Part shown: positions 16,698-25,535 of the stretch, one piece after another
Layout: each line of letters opens with the position of its first letter
Numbering within the stretch: position 1 is the stretch's first letter
Source of the DNA: Candidatus Nitronereus thalassa
Lineage (GTDB): Bacteria > Nitrospirota > Nitrospiria > Nitrospirales > UBA8639
Assembly: GCF_032191465.1 (NCBI RefSeq)
Contig: NZ_JAQOUE010000001.1
Coordinates: 3,255,501 to 3,319,500, forward strand
Reading direction: 5' to 3'
Length of the DNA stretch: 64,000 bases
Position numbers and translations under genes: made by a program
Notes under the pieces: generated by a model
The model's input: only the letters and a program-made list of their open reading frames with translations
Told to the model about the DNA's origin: nothing
The model's database searches: none

Positions 16698-17492
16698 TTA
16701 CGACTGACTTTCTTCCTCCTGTTCATGGTTCTCTGCCATGGGCTGAATCTGCACCGCGTTTTTCCCCTGGCCCTTCTCATTTTCTTTGCTCGGGGTTTCC
16801 TGCCAGATATTGGGAGCGCTTTTCACAAGGGTAAATGTGACACGTCGGTTGGTCCTGGCGCATGGGTCGGTGTCTTCCAGGCATTCCAAGGCAAATTTCC
16901 CCAAACTCACGGCATGCATACGAGTCTTTGGGACCTCTAGAGTGACAAGGTAGTCCTTCACAGCCTCAGCCCGTTGTTTCCCCACTTTCAAGTTGAATCC
17001 TGTGGAACCTCGATCATCGGTATGGCCTTGGATTAGCACATCCCATTTGCCGGATTTTAACTGCTTAGCATGTTTAGCTAGTTGGGTTTGTGCCTTTTCC
17101 GGCAACTCTCCTTTATTAAAGTCAAAGTAGATAGGGCCTAACTTCGGAACCTGCTCCGGGTCTTTAACCTCACCGGCGGATAGCTCCTGATTTATGGCGG
17201 GCGGAGTCGTTGTGTTGCCAATGAGCATTGGCTTGGCGGGTTGTGCATCGTTCGGTAGGTTTGCAAAATTGGAGGTAGGCGGGGCGAAATTTTTGGCATG
17301 CTCTCTGATCTGTTGAGACCGTGCCCGTTTTTGCGCGTCCGATAACACTACTGGTGTTGTCCGAGATTGGGTTGATTGGACGATGGTCGTCTTCGACTCG
17401 GGTTCCTTAAGAATCTGATAGGTGAGAAAACAAATAGTTAAAACAGCGATAGTGGTAAATCCTGCGAGTACAGCATCGGTACGGTTTAGCAT
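16698..17492 (-). CDS. OmpA/Pal-like peptidoglycan-binding membrane protein
   Basis: About 264 residues. The ATG at 17492 is preferred because GGAGG lies five bases upstream; an ATG at 17504 is in frame. One N-terminal transmembrane helix (about 9-27) anchors the protein to the inner membrane. A Pro/Gln-rich linker follows, then an OmpA C-terminal domain at about 120-225: IYFDFNKGELPEKA, GHTDDRGSTGFNLKVGKQRA, DPCARTNRRV. The Asp and Arg of these motifs bind diaminopimelate in peptidoglycan. It is not a lipoprotein, so it is not a classical Pal, although no pal is found in the tol operon at 42.8-49.2 kb. Confidence 0.85.
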   Translation of the reverse strand: MLNRTDAVLAGFTTIAVLTICFLTYQILKEPESKTTIVQSTQSRTTPVVLSDAQKRARSQQIREHAKNFAPPTSNFANLPNDAQPAKPMLIGNTTTPPAINQELSAGEVKDPEQVPKLGPIYFDFNKGELPEKAQTQLAKHAKQLKSGKWDVLIQGHTDDRGSTGFNLKVGKQRAEAVKDYLVTLEVPKTRMHAVSLGKFALECLEDTDPCARTNRRVTFTLVKSAPNIWQETPSKENEKGQGKNAVQIQPMAENHEQEEESQS

Positions 17493-17508
17493 TGCGACCT
17501 CCATATGA

Positions 17509-17550
17509 TTAAAGTTTAAGAAATTGGTGAGCTGGCGACGGATAACTCAT
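17509..17550 (-). other. Possible leader ORF upstream of OmpA-like gene
   Basis: On the minus strand AAAGGAGG is followed three bases later by ATG and a 13-codon frame, MSYPSPAHQFLKL, ending in TAA 16 bases before the OmpA-like start. The 9-base arm GAGCTGGCG at 17529-17537 lies inside it and pairs with CGCCAGCTC at 17585-17593 upstream. It may be a translated leader or simply chance. Confidence 0.3.
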
Positions 17551-17861
17551 GGTCCTCCTTTCTGGTTTTCAGATGGCGGGACGCCGCCAGCTCGTTAACT
17601 CTTAAAGCAACGCCCGTACCAGAATTGGGCATATCGAAAATTATGGAAATACAATTACTTATGGCTGATGCGGGGACAAGGTCGGTGCTGGACCCATGCG
17701 GGGATTATGGGGGATTGTTCATCCCCGCAATGAAGGGATGGAAGGTTAATTCCTTTTGGCTTCCTGTAGCTGCGGCATCTCATGCCGCGTTCTTCTGCCC
17801 TTTGTTTGTCTAAGGGGTCAGGATGGGATCGTGCAGCGACAAAAGATAAGAGGTATTGACT
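17551..17861. other. Non-coding stretch between two minus-strand genes
   Basis: About 310 bases downstream of the sigma54-activator gene and upstream of the OmpA-like gene. It contains one arm of the inverted repeat noted at 17585-17593. No terminator with a T-run and no convincing gene were found. Confidence 0.35.
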
Positions 17862-20336
17862 CTAGGAGGAAGAAGGAAAGTGTTGACGAACCAGTGTTTC
17901 TACTGCTGGGAAATAGCGATCAGGTAGGTTTTTGAATCGGCGGCGGCAGTCGGAAATGGCTTCCTCTACATTTTGATAATGTTTGCGACGGGGAAGCAAG
18001 TTGGCTTCATACTCTCGAAGTTTGTGCTCGACGAGATCTTCCAATGATTCATCATGGGCCAAGTCCTTGGCCGCCAATGCAAAGTCCCCTTGGTGTTTGA
18101 CCAACACTTCGTACCCTAAGCCTTTCAATCGTTGCATGATCGTACTGCGATCACATTTGAGGTCTTGAGCCGTGGCGCCCATATCAAAGCGGTGTTGTCG
18201 TAAGGCGTCGAGAATGGAGGCATCGTCTTTGATCAAAGCCTTTTTCGATTTCCCGTTTTTGGGGGAGGAGGAATGGATACGCACAGTGTGACTTGGGGGG
18301 GTGGTCTGGGCATCCAATCGAAGATCCGTCTTGGTAAGCATGGTGTTTTCCGCCAGGGACACGGCCTGTGAGAGGGTTTGCTTTAACTCTCGAATATTCC
18401 CAGGCCAGGAATAGGACATGATGGTTTGTAAGGCTTCGGGAGTGAGGTGAAAATTCTCTCGCTTTTCGTGTTGGGAATATTGTTCAAGAAGATGCTGGGC
18501 TAGGAGTTGGAGGTCCTCGGGTACGCGTTCTCGTAATGAAGGTAATACCAACACGATACTCCGAAGCCGGTAGTACAGATCTTCCCTAAAGCGGCCTTGC
18601 TCAACTTCATGTTTTAAGTCTCGATTTGTAGCGGCAAGAATTCGGACATTGGCATGTCGAGTCTGAGCCTCGCCTACTCGGTTAAAGGTATGGTTCTCCA
18701 GTAGGCGCAAAAGTTTGGCTTGAAGATCTAGACTTAATTCGCCTATTTCATCCAGAAACAATGTGCCACTTTCAGCAGCTTCAACATATCCCTTGCCACC
18801 GACAGCGCCGGTGAATGCCCCTTTCACGTGACCAAAGAGTTGGCTTTCGAACAGTTCTGAGCTGATTGCCGCCATGTTGACGGGAATAAAAGGCCGACGT
18901 GCCCGATCGCTGAATTGATGGGCAGCCTTAGCAAACACCTCTTTCCCGGTTCCCGTTTCTCCAAGAAGCAGAATGGGATTGTGACTTTTGGATGCTTTCT
19001 TAAGGTCGGAAAATACTTTGAGCAGCGTGGGGTCTTTGGTGATAATGCCAAAGGCTTTGGCTTCCAAGGAAAGTGCTTCCAGATTGCGAGGTAATGGGGA
19101 GGATTCGATCGTTCCCGTGTTTTGTTGCCGAAGCGTGGTGAGTTCCGCCTCCATTTCTTGAATGCGGTATTTGGTGGCCTCCACTTCTGCCTGCGCTTGG
19201 GCGAGTTGGGTGAGACGTTCGGTCGATTCCTGCTCGGCCAGTCTGGCCTGGCTTAGTGCTTCCGTGAGTGAGTGTACTTTCGTTTCTTTTAGGGTTAAGT
19301 CTTGACGAATCTTGGAAAGATTGTTTTCTAACGTTTTCAATTGAGCCGATGTTTGAACGTTCCAGGTGTTGGCTTGAACGAGCCATATTAATGCTGTGGA
19401 AATAGCTATCGCGAGAAGGGGGCTCATTAGCGGTAGGATCAATCCAAATTGATTTTGAAGAAACACAGCAACGGCGATACTGAGGGTGGCCACTCCCAGC
19501 AATGCGATAAGTCCTTTCCAATGTGGAAACTTCCAAAATATCCAGGTGGCGCTTAACGAAATCACGAACATTAGCAAGATGTCGGCTAGTGGGCCAATGG
19601 GGTGGAGCCATGAGCCGGTCAATGCGGCGTTGAGCATGGCTATCTGCATGCGGTGGACTTCATCCATTGTTGGCACAAGAACGACAATCTTGCCTTGAAC
19701 CTGGCTGTGGAGCGCAGTCCATTGTTGGGATTGAATCAGATTCCATAAGGCCTCAAAAGGAATTGTGGATACTGGGGGGTCTACCCAGGAAGCGGAATGG
19801 GACGGGAAACTATCGACAAAGTTAGGATCGTACGCTTTGGCAATGGCCAACCCAAACGGGGGAATGTTGGTCTCTTGCCAAGTGGTCTGGTCAAGACGCC
19901 CGACGCCTCTAGCCTGATTCAGTAAAGAGGGAAAGGCCGAATTGGCATAAACGACTCTTCCGGATAACGTGGTGGCTTCGATGAGTGTGGCATCGGCAGA
20001 AGCCCCGCCGCAGGTTGAAGCACTTGGACCGTCGAGAGGAAGCATGGGCGCAATAACTTTGGCCTCGGCTTGGCTCAACCCGGTGATGGTTTGAGCCAGA
20101 ACCGTACGGTTCCAGCCAGTGGTCCCACATCGTCCCAAAGGTGAAGAGTCTATATTGACAATTGTGATGATGGGATGAAGTTTAGCATTGGTTATGTGCT
20201 CAACCTGCCACCCAGAGATTCGTTGGGTTGCTTCCGGAAATATCATTCCAAACCCTGACAGAAGGAAGGTGGTGCCTAATGCAACCAAGGCGGCGAGTGG
20301 TAACGGTTGTTTTGGAAGATAGGTCATGAAGGGCAT
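17862..20336 (-). CDS. Membrane-anchored CHASE2 sigma54-dependent activator
   Basis: An 824-residue protein. A TM helix near residue 20 is followed by a CHASE2-like extracytoplasmic sensor (about 50-245: VNIDSSPLGR, AKVIAPMLPLDGP), three TM helices (about 248-320) and a coiled coil to about 410. The sigma54 AAA+ domain has Walker A GETGTGKE near 460, GAFTGA near 507 and Walker B TLFLDEIGE. A Fis-like helix-turn-helix is at about 700-745 (DMGATAQDLKCDRSTIMQRL), then an extra helical tail of about 75 residues. The ATG at 20327 overlaps the stop of the TPR gene as ATGA; ATG 20336 is the alternative. It turns an envelope signal into sigma54-dependent transcription. Target unknown. Confidence 0.88.
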   Translation of the reverse strand: MPFMTYLPKQPLPLAALVALGTTFLLSGFGMIFPEATQRISGWQVEHITNAKLHPIITIVNIDSSPLGRCGTTGWNRTVLAQTITGLSQAEAKVIAPMLPLDGPSASTCGGASADATLIEATTLSGRVVYANSAFPSLLNQARGVGRLDQTTWQETNIPPFGLAIAKAYDPNFVDSFPSHSASWVDPPVSTIPFEALWNLIQSQQWTALHSQVQGKIVVLVPTMDEVHRMQIAMLNAALTGSWLHPIGPLADILLMFVISLSATWIFWKFPHWKGLIALLGVATLSIAVAVFLQNQFGLILPLMSPLLAIAISTALIWLVQANTWNVQTSAQLKTLENNLSKIRQDLTLKETKVHSLTEALSQARLAEQESTERLTQLAQAQAEVEATKYRIQEMEAELTTLRQQNTGTIESSPLPRNLEALSLEAKAFGIITKDPTLLKVFSDLKKASKSHNPILLLGETGTGKEVFAKAAHQFSDRARRPFIPVNMAAISSELFESQLFGHVKGAFTGAVGGKGYVEAAESGTLFLDEIGELSLDLQAKLLRLLENHTFNRVGEAQTRHANVRILAATNRDLKHEVEQGRFREDLYYRLRSIVLVLPSLRERVPEDLQLLAQHLLEQYSQHEKRENFHLTPEALQTIMSYSWPGNIRELKQTLSQAVSLAENTMLTKTDLRLDAQTTPPSHTVRIHSSSPKNGKSKKALIKDDASILDALRQHRFDMGATAQDLKCDRSTIMQRLKGLGYEVLVKHQGDFALAAKDLAHDESLEDLVEHKLREYEANLLPRRKHYQNVEEAISDCRRRFKNLPDRYFPAVETLVRQHFPSSS

Positions 20337-22258
20337 GTTTCGGCGCTTTTTTGATTCAATCCTACCGGTACAAGGCTGTAGGCGACAGAAAGGGTTTTGA
20401 GGAATTGGCAGGATTGTGGGGAACCTTCTCTAGCGGTCTGTGATAAATACTCAAAAATTGGCGAGTGCGGTTGCTGGATAATGTGTTGTTTCGCCAGGTC
20501 TTCTAACAACTTATGTGCCTCTGGATGTAAGGCAAAGGCTTCTTGAATCAGAATGGGAATTGCAGCCTCCTTCTGCCCTGAACGGGCGAGTGTGACTCCC
20601 ACGCTGGTGCCAGGTGATACCGAAAAATTGATTCCGAACTGTTGCTGAATGTCGAGTCGAATGGCTTGAAATCCATCTGAAATTTGCTGGATGTAATCCG
20701 GGTGTCCCTGGTGGGAAAAGACCCACCGTCGCAGTCTGGATAGTTGTGCTTGTGCCTGGTCCGACCCCTCTTCATAAGATGAACTATGTGCGGCTTTGAA
20801 CCACCATCTCATGGCCTGAACCAAGTCTCGTTTCGTTCCACTGCCATTGGCATACATGGTGCCCAACATTTCTTGGGCCTCTCCCAGTCCTTGTTCTGCC
20901 GCCAAGCGGATGTGCACCAAGCTATCTTCGGGTCGATTCGCGGCTCGGAGTGTCACGCCGAGTTGATACTGCGCATCTGCATAATCGGGATTAAGCGTAA
21001 TGACTCGTTGATACGATTCAATCGCGGCATCGAGATAACCTTGGTTGTATCGGGTTTGACCCAATTTGAAATATGGTAAGGCCCATGTCGGCTCCTGCCG
21101 AATCGCAACAAGATAGTGGTCGCTAGCCTTTATCCAATTTCCCTCAAGTTCGTATGCTACTCCTAGTTGGAAGTGAGCCTGGGCTGATTCGGGATGCAGT
21201 TGGAGCGCGCGTTGAAAAGCCATGATGGCTTTGGTGTTCGCATTGGTCATGCGGTAGGCCAGGCCTATGTTGTACTCCAGGTTATAGGCATATGACGCGG
21301 AAGGATTTAGGGCGAGAGCGGTCTGCCATTCCTTAATGGCCCGTGGCCAGTTGGTTGTGGCACTCAAGGCTGTTCCCAATAATGCATGGGCCTTCGCGAA
21401 ATGAGGTTTGAGCGCAAGCGTCGCCTTCATGTGATCAATAGCTCTGTCCCAGTCTTGTTTCTTTGCATACAGGAGCCCGAGGTTGAAATGGGCTTGGGGC
21501 AATGGCGCTTCGAAGCCGATGGCCGTGGTGAAAGCCTCTTCGGCTGCTCCAATGTCGTCCTCCGCGAGTTCTATGAGGCCAAGGTTGGAATATGCTCTGG
21601 CGTATTGAGGGCTTAGTGTCAGGGAATGCTCAATGGATGTTCGAGCGTTGAGATAGTCTCCATTTTGAAAATAAGCCATTCCGAGCTGGTTGTGGGCCTC
21701 AGCCCAATCAGGAGCCCAAAAGACGGCCTGTTCAAAGTATCGCTGAGAAAGAATAGTATTGCCCTGGGTAAGGTAAGCTTGCCCAAGTGCATAATGTACC
21801 TCTGCTAGGTCAGGCTGAATTCGCAGAGCTTGTTCCCATTCAATAATGGCCCGCGAGAGTTGTCCCCGCTGAAGAAGGGCGACCCCATAATTGTAGGTGA
21901 CTAAGGCCGAGAGGTTGTATTGGGTGGGGAATGTTGATGGCTCTAATCGTTCGGCTTGTGCCCAGGCGGTTATGGCTCCATCTAGGTCTCCCAGCTTGGC
22001 CAATCCAACTCCCAAGTTCCAATGAGCATGGCTATACTCTGGCCATAGGTGTTGCGCTTCCCGAAATTGCTGAACTGCTGGTTCCAGTTGTTGGGTAAGA
22101 TAGAAATCGATTCCAAGATTAAGGTGGTCACGGGCAGCTTGAGTATTGGTGGTCAGAGGGGCGAACTCCGTACTCTGTGCCCAGAGTTCGGAAGAACAAG
22201 ATAAGGCCTGAAAACAAACGAATACAATGCCAAGAAGAACTCGTTGTGAGCGTGGCAT
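20324..22258 (-). CDS. TPR/Sel1-repeat secreted protein
   Basis: About 644 residues from the ATG at 22258 (GGGAGG four bases upstream). Six extra codons to 22276 are possible. A signal peptide ends near ALSCSSELWAQS; the Cys could be a weak lipobox, so periplasmic or lipoprotein. About eleven tetratricopeptide repeats span 40-480 (for example YSHAHWNLGVGLAKLGDLDGA in part, and ADAQYQLGVTLRAANRPEDS). A Sel1-like repeat follows (MLGTMYANGSGTKRD, AMRWWFKAA). It overlaps the start of the CHASE2-sigma54 activator, so it may present a partner or signal to that sensor. Confidence 0.8.
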   Translation of the reverse strand: MPRSQRVLLGIVFVCFQALSCSSELWAQSTEFAPLTTNTQAARDHLNLGIDFYLTQQLEPAVQQFREAQHLWPEYSHAHWNLGVGLAKLGDLDGAITAWAQAERLEPSTFPTQYNLSALVTYNYGVALLQRGQLSRAIIEWEQALRIQPDLAEVHYALGQAYLTQGNTILSQRYFEQAVFWAPDWAEAHNQLGMAYFQNGDYLNARTSIEHSLTLSPQYARAYSNLGLIELAEDDIGAAEEAFTTAIGFEAPLPQAHFNLGLLYAKKQDWDRAIDHMKATLALKPHFAKAHALLGTALSATTNWPRAIKEWQTALALNPSASYAYNLEYNIGLAYRMTNANTKAIMAFQRALQLHPESAQAHFQLGVAYELEGNWIKASDHYLVAIRQEPTWALPYFKLGQTRYNQGYLDAAIESYQRVITLNPDYADAQYQLGVTLRAANRPEDSLVHIRLAAEQGLGEAQEMLGTMYANGSGTKRDLVQAMRWWFKAAHSSSYEEGSDQAQAQLSRLRRWVFSHQGHPDYIQQISDGFQAIRLDIQQQFGINFSVSPGTSVGVTLARSGQKEAAIPILIQEAFALHPEAHKLLEDLAKQHIIQQPHSPIFEYLSQTAREGSPQSCQFLKTLSVAYSLVPVGLNQKSAETCPS

Positions 22259-22494
22259 GAAGCCTCCCAAATGCAATCCTAAGAAGATGTCGTGGTCAGT
22301 TTGAACAGGCCCAAGATAGGCAAGTGCTCAATACACGATAACATCTGAACCGGGTGAATTTGAAATAAGGATTGGGTAAGGCTCGGGCTATAGGGAGGTA
22401 TTCCGAGGGTGGTTCTTCCTGGACGTGCGTGGGACCAAGTACCGGCCACATGCACGTCCTACAGATGTGAGGGTTTGGGCGTTTTTACCCCACG

Positions 22495-24330
22495 TTATTT
22501 TGAATTTTTATGAGTTGGATGTTCGACTAAGAAATTGCCAATGGCCAAATAATCCAGGTTTCCTTGGAGAAATGCTCGGATACCGTCATGGGGGGAATTG
22601 ACAATCGGTTCCTCGTGCATGTTGAAGCTGGTATTGATCACCGAGGGTACACCGCTGAGCTTATGATACTCTTTGAGTATGCGATAGTAACTTGGATTGC
22701 CTTCTTCTCGTACCAGTTGTGGGCGGGCTGTCCCGTCAATGTGGACGGCAGCAGGGCATGTTTCCTTCATAAAGTCCGTGCAATTAAATGTCACAGTCAT
22801 GAACTGTGACGTGTGTTCAGCACCCTCCATCCCGTAGTAACACTTATTTCGTTCTTCATACAGCGTGACGGGGGCGAATGGCATGAATTCCGTGCGTCCG
22901 AGACGTTGATTTAACCATTGGTTTACTTCAGGCTCTGAGGCGCGATACAAGATCGATCTGTTGCCTAAGGCGCGAGGACCGTATTCCATTCTTCCATTAA
23001 ACCGTGCCACGACTTTTCCTTCATGGATGAGTTTGGCGATGGTCGGTTCAATGGGTTCCAGATGTTGATATTCCAAGCCGGCGGTTTGCAATTCCATTTT
23101 GATTTCTTCGTCAGAGTAATCCGGGCCAAAATATACGTTTTGATAGGGCTCGCGTTTCTTGAGGTCTTGACGACAGGAGAGGAAGGCTGCGCCAGTCCCG
23201 CATCCGCCATCTCCCATGTTGGGGTAGACCCAAAGATGATTGACTCCAGGAATTTCGAAAATCCGTTGATTGAGTTTCACATTCGCGATCACACCGCCTG
23301 CCAAAACCACGGTATCGATTCCGGTTTGTTCCACATAATGATGGATGTAGGCGGTGGCCACGACTTCGAGCACGTGTTGGTATGCCGCTGCTATATCAAT
23401 CTTTGGAAAGAGGCTAGAGAGGTAGCGGGAAAAATATATATTGTTGCTTTCGATGATTCGGAAATTGCCAGGCTCTTGATGGAACCGGCTCAAGACTAGA
23501 TCTACGAGAATTTTGGGATCGCCATAGGCTGCCAATCCAACGATTTTGCCTTCATGACGTGAAGGTTTAAATCCCAGCGAAGACGTCACACTTTCGTAAA
23601 ATGTGCCCAAAGAATTGGGATACTCGATTCCATGGATGCGGCGGATTTTGGTGCCTTCTCCAATACAGACCGAGCCGGCCAATCCTGAACCATATCCATC
23701 GAGCGTGACAATCAGCGCCTTTTGAAACCCACTGGCAAAAAAGGCTCCGGCTGAATGGGACAAGTGATGATCGTATCGCCGAAGTTTTTCTTTTAATCCC
23801 AGTCCTTCAAGATTCTCTTCCAGGTCTTCTTGCCATTCCTTGTGATAGGTCATGGCTTCCCGTTTCCAGGCGCGCGAAGACCGTTTGGCAATATTTCTGG
23901 ACAATACACCCTCCGGCCCCACGAGTTTATACAGCATGCGATGGACCAGGGATTTTTCCATCTTTTCATTGGGATCAGGGAGCCCCGGAACTACAGGACG
24001 ATTTTTGGGGATATTGGCCAGGGCTTTGTCGACTTGTCGCTGAATGCCATCGACTGGAGCTTCTTCCAGGAAGGCGGTTTCGTCTTTAAGGTTTTTGGTA
24101 AATAGTTGCGTTTCTTTTTTCCAATCGAAAAATGGATAGGCGACGACATCAATGTCGTCGATCGAAATTCCGGTATAGCGGAGGCCGGCTTGTAAGGCTT
24201 CGGCTGGAAACCCGCTTTGCAGCTTGTTGCGCGTGAACCGTTCCTCCCCGGCTGCGAACAGGACCTTCCCATCCTTCATCAAGGTAACCGTCGAGTCTTT
24301 ATCCAAGGGTGAAATGCCTAAGACAATCAT
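22495..24330 (-). CDS. Carbamoyltransferase (NodU/CmcH family)
   Basis: A 611-residue protein, the usual length. The N-terminal ASKHA-like YrdC/Kae1-type half has GISPLDKDSTVTLMKDGK, HHLSHSAGAFFASGF (the HxxxH metal motif), TLDGYGSG and GGVIANVKLNQR. The C-terminal half has FNGRMEYGPRALGNRS and NTSFNMHEEPIV. The enzyme transfers a carbamoyl group from carbamoyl phosphate, via carbamoyl-AMP, to a hydroxyl of a sugar or small molecule. The start has GGAGG seven bases upstream. It begins 11 bases after the deacetylase-like gene, suggesting one pathway that modifies a glycan. The acceptor is unknown. Confidence 0.92.
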   Translation of the reverse strand: MIVLGISPLDKDSTVTLMKDGKVLFAAGEERFTRNKLQSGFPAEALQAGLRYTGISIDDIDVVAYPFFDWKKETQLFTKNLKDETAFLEEAPVDGIQRQVDKALANIPKNRPVVPGLPDPNEKMEKSLVHRMLYKLVGPEGVLSRNIAKRSSRAWKREAMTYHKEWQEDLEENLEGLGLKEKLRRYDHHLSHSAGAFFASGFQKALIVTLDGYGSGLAGSVCIGEGTKIRRIHGIEYPNSLGTFYESVTSSLGFKPSRHEGKIVGLAAYGDPKILVDLVLSRFHQEPGNFRIIESNNIYFSRYLSSLFPKIDIAAAYQHVLEVVATAYIHHYVEQTGIDTVVLAGGVIANVKLNQRIFEIPGVNHLWVYPNMGDGGCGTGAAFLSCRQDLKKREPYQNVYFGPDYSDEEIKMELQTAGLEYQHLEPIEPTIAKLIHEGKVVARFNGRMEYGPRALGNRSILYRASEPEVNQWLNQRLGRTEFMPFAPVTLYEERNKCYYGMEGAEHTSQFMTVTFNCTDFMKETCPAAVHIDGTARPQLVREEGNPSYYRILKEYHKLSGVPSVINTSFNMHEEPIVNSPHDGIRAFLQGNLDYLAIGNFLVEHPTHKNSK

Positions 24331-24340
24331 TGCGCCTCCA

Positions 24341-25342
24341 CTAGGTTTTGCGTAGTTCTTGTTTCAATATCAGTGGAGTGCTTGCGACTCCCTGCATCTC
24401 TCCAAAAAAGAAATCGAAAAATCGGCGAAGCCGTCCAAGAAAATCTTCAAGATCGGCTTTGGTTTGGACGTATGGCGTATGGCCGGGTTCTACCGATGGG
24501 CTATGAAAGGCCATGGAAAACACTCGCAGACCGGCATTATAGAGGGTCCGAGTGAGTTGTTGGTGTTCAATCGTCGGGTATCCTTCGGGAGAAAGCCAGC
24601 TTTTATTCAATAACTTGAGTCGTCCCAAAATGCCGGGTACGCGGAGAGAGGTAAAAAAATCATTAGAGGCCAAGGGATGCAGAACTGGCCCCAAATGTCT
24701 GAGCAATCCGGTGAACCCGACGGTAAGGGGAAGTTCGAGGAGTTGCTTTTCTTTCCCAAACCAAAAAGGCCAGGATGTGTTGGCCGAATAATCTGGCCCT
24801 TCTTCTGAGGAATAGTCCATGTGGGGACAGACGCTGAGATCAATTTCATACCCGAGTTCTTCCAAGATGGTCGTGGTATGGGGTCCAACCCCATAGCGTC
24901 CGGCTTTATATATTGTTGGTCGGCGACCAAAATGCGCTTCGATGCATTCTGTCAACACCAGTAACTTGGTCTTTTCTAAGGTCATGGGAAGGTTTCCGGC
25001 AAATGAATTTTTTCGATTGACCACTTCTTCGAAAGGCGGATTGACCCAAGGGTGTAAATGTGTGCCAATAATGCACCGCCCGTCCTTGTGGATTTCAACG
25101 AGCGGTTCGTAGCCGTTCGGTTGAGAGGCCACCGGATAATCGATGACATACACCGGAGTGATCCCATAGTCATCAAACACGGATTGGGCGCGTCCAACCC
25201 ATTGCATGGCCTGCACCGAGGTATTTTCTCGTGCAAAGTCCCGAGACCAATCAAATTCTTCCTCAGTATCGATGACTACCGTGAGGCGCGGTTTCTCGTA
25301 GGGCGCGATGTTGCAATAATCGGAAGGTTCGACATTAAACAT
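24341..25342 (-). CDS. WalW-like polysaccharide deacetylase family protein
   Basis: About 333 residues from the ATG at 25342; a GTG at 25354 is also in frame. The protein follows the NodB/polysaccharide-deacetylase-like barrel: LTVVIDTEEEFDW (strand 1 with acidic residues), IGTHLHPWVNPPFEE (His-Leu-His metal site) and YKAGRYGVGPHT. WalW-type proteins of this kind lie in lipopolysaccharide and exopolysaccharide gene sets. No signal peptide is seen, so it is cytosolic, like other WalW proteins. The gene directly precedes the carbamoyltransferase gene, so both probably decorate the same sugar. Confidence 0.78.
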   Translation of the reverse strand: MFNVEPSDYCNIAPYEKPRLTVVIDTEEEFDWSRDFARENTSVQAMQWVGRAQSVFDDYGITPVYVIDYPVASQPNGYEPLVEIHKDGRCIIGTHLHPWVNPPFEEVVNRKNSFAGNLPMTLEKTKLLVLTECIEAHFGRRPTIYKAGRYGVGPHTTTILEELGYEIDLSVCPHMDYSSEEGPDYSANTSWPFWFGKEKQLLELPLTVGFTGLLRHLGPVLHPLASNDFFTSLRVPGILGRLKLLNKSWLSPEGYPTIEHQQLTRTLYNAGLRVFSMAFHSPSVEPGHTPYVQTKADLEDFLGRLRRFFDFFFGEMQGVASTPLILKQELRKT

Positions 25343-25535
25343 AAATAAGACCACTCATTGTTCGCCAATGATCAGGTATCGATATCACTTCACAGTCTGG
25401 GCCTGGCTTTGAGCCGTAGTTTCCAACGAAGTCTTTGGGTACTGTATCGGTCATAGACCTTTGATAATTTACATCGTTTTTGGCTTTTGCGATTGGGAAG
25501 AATTATGATGTCCGACTCGGAATTCTTTAAACGGA

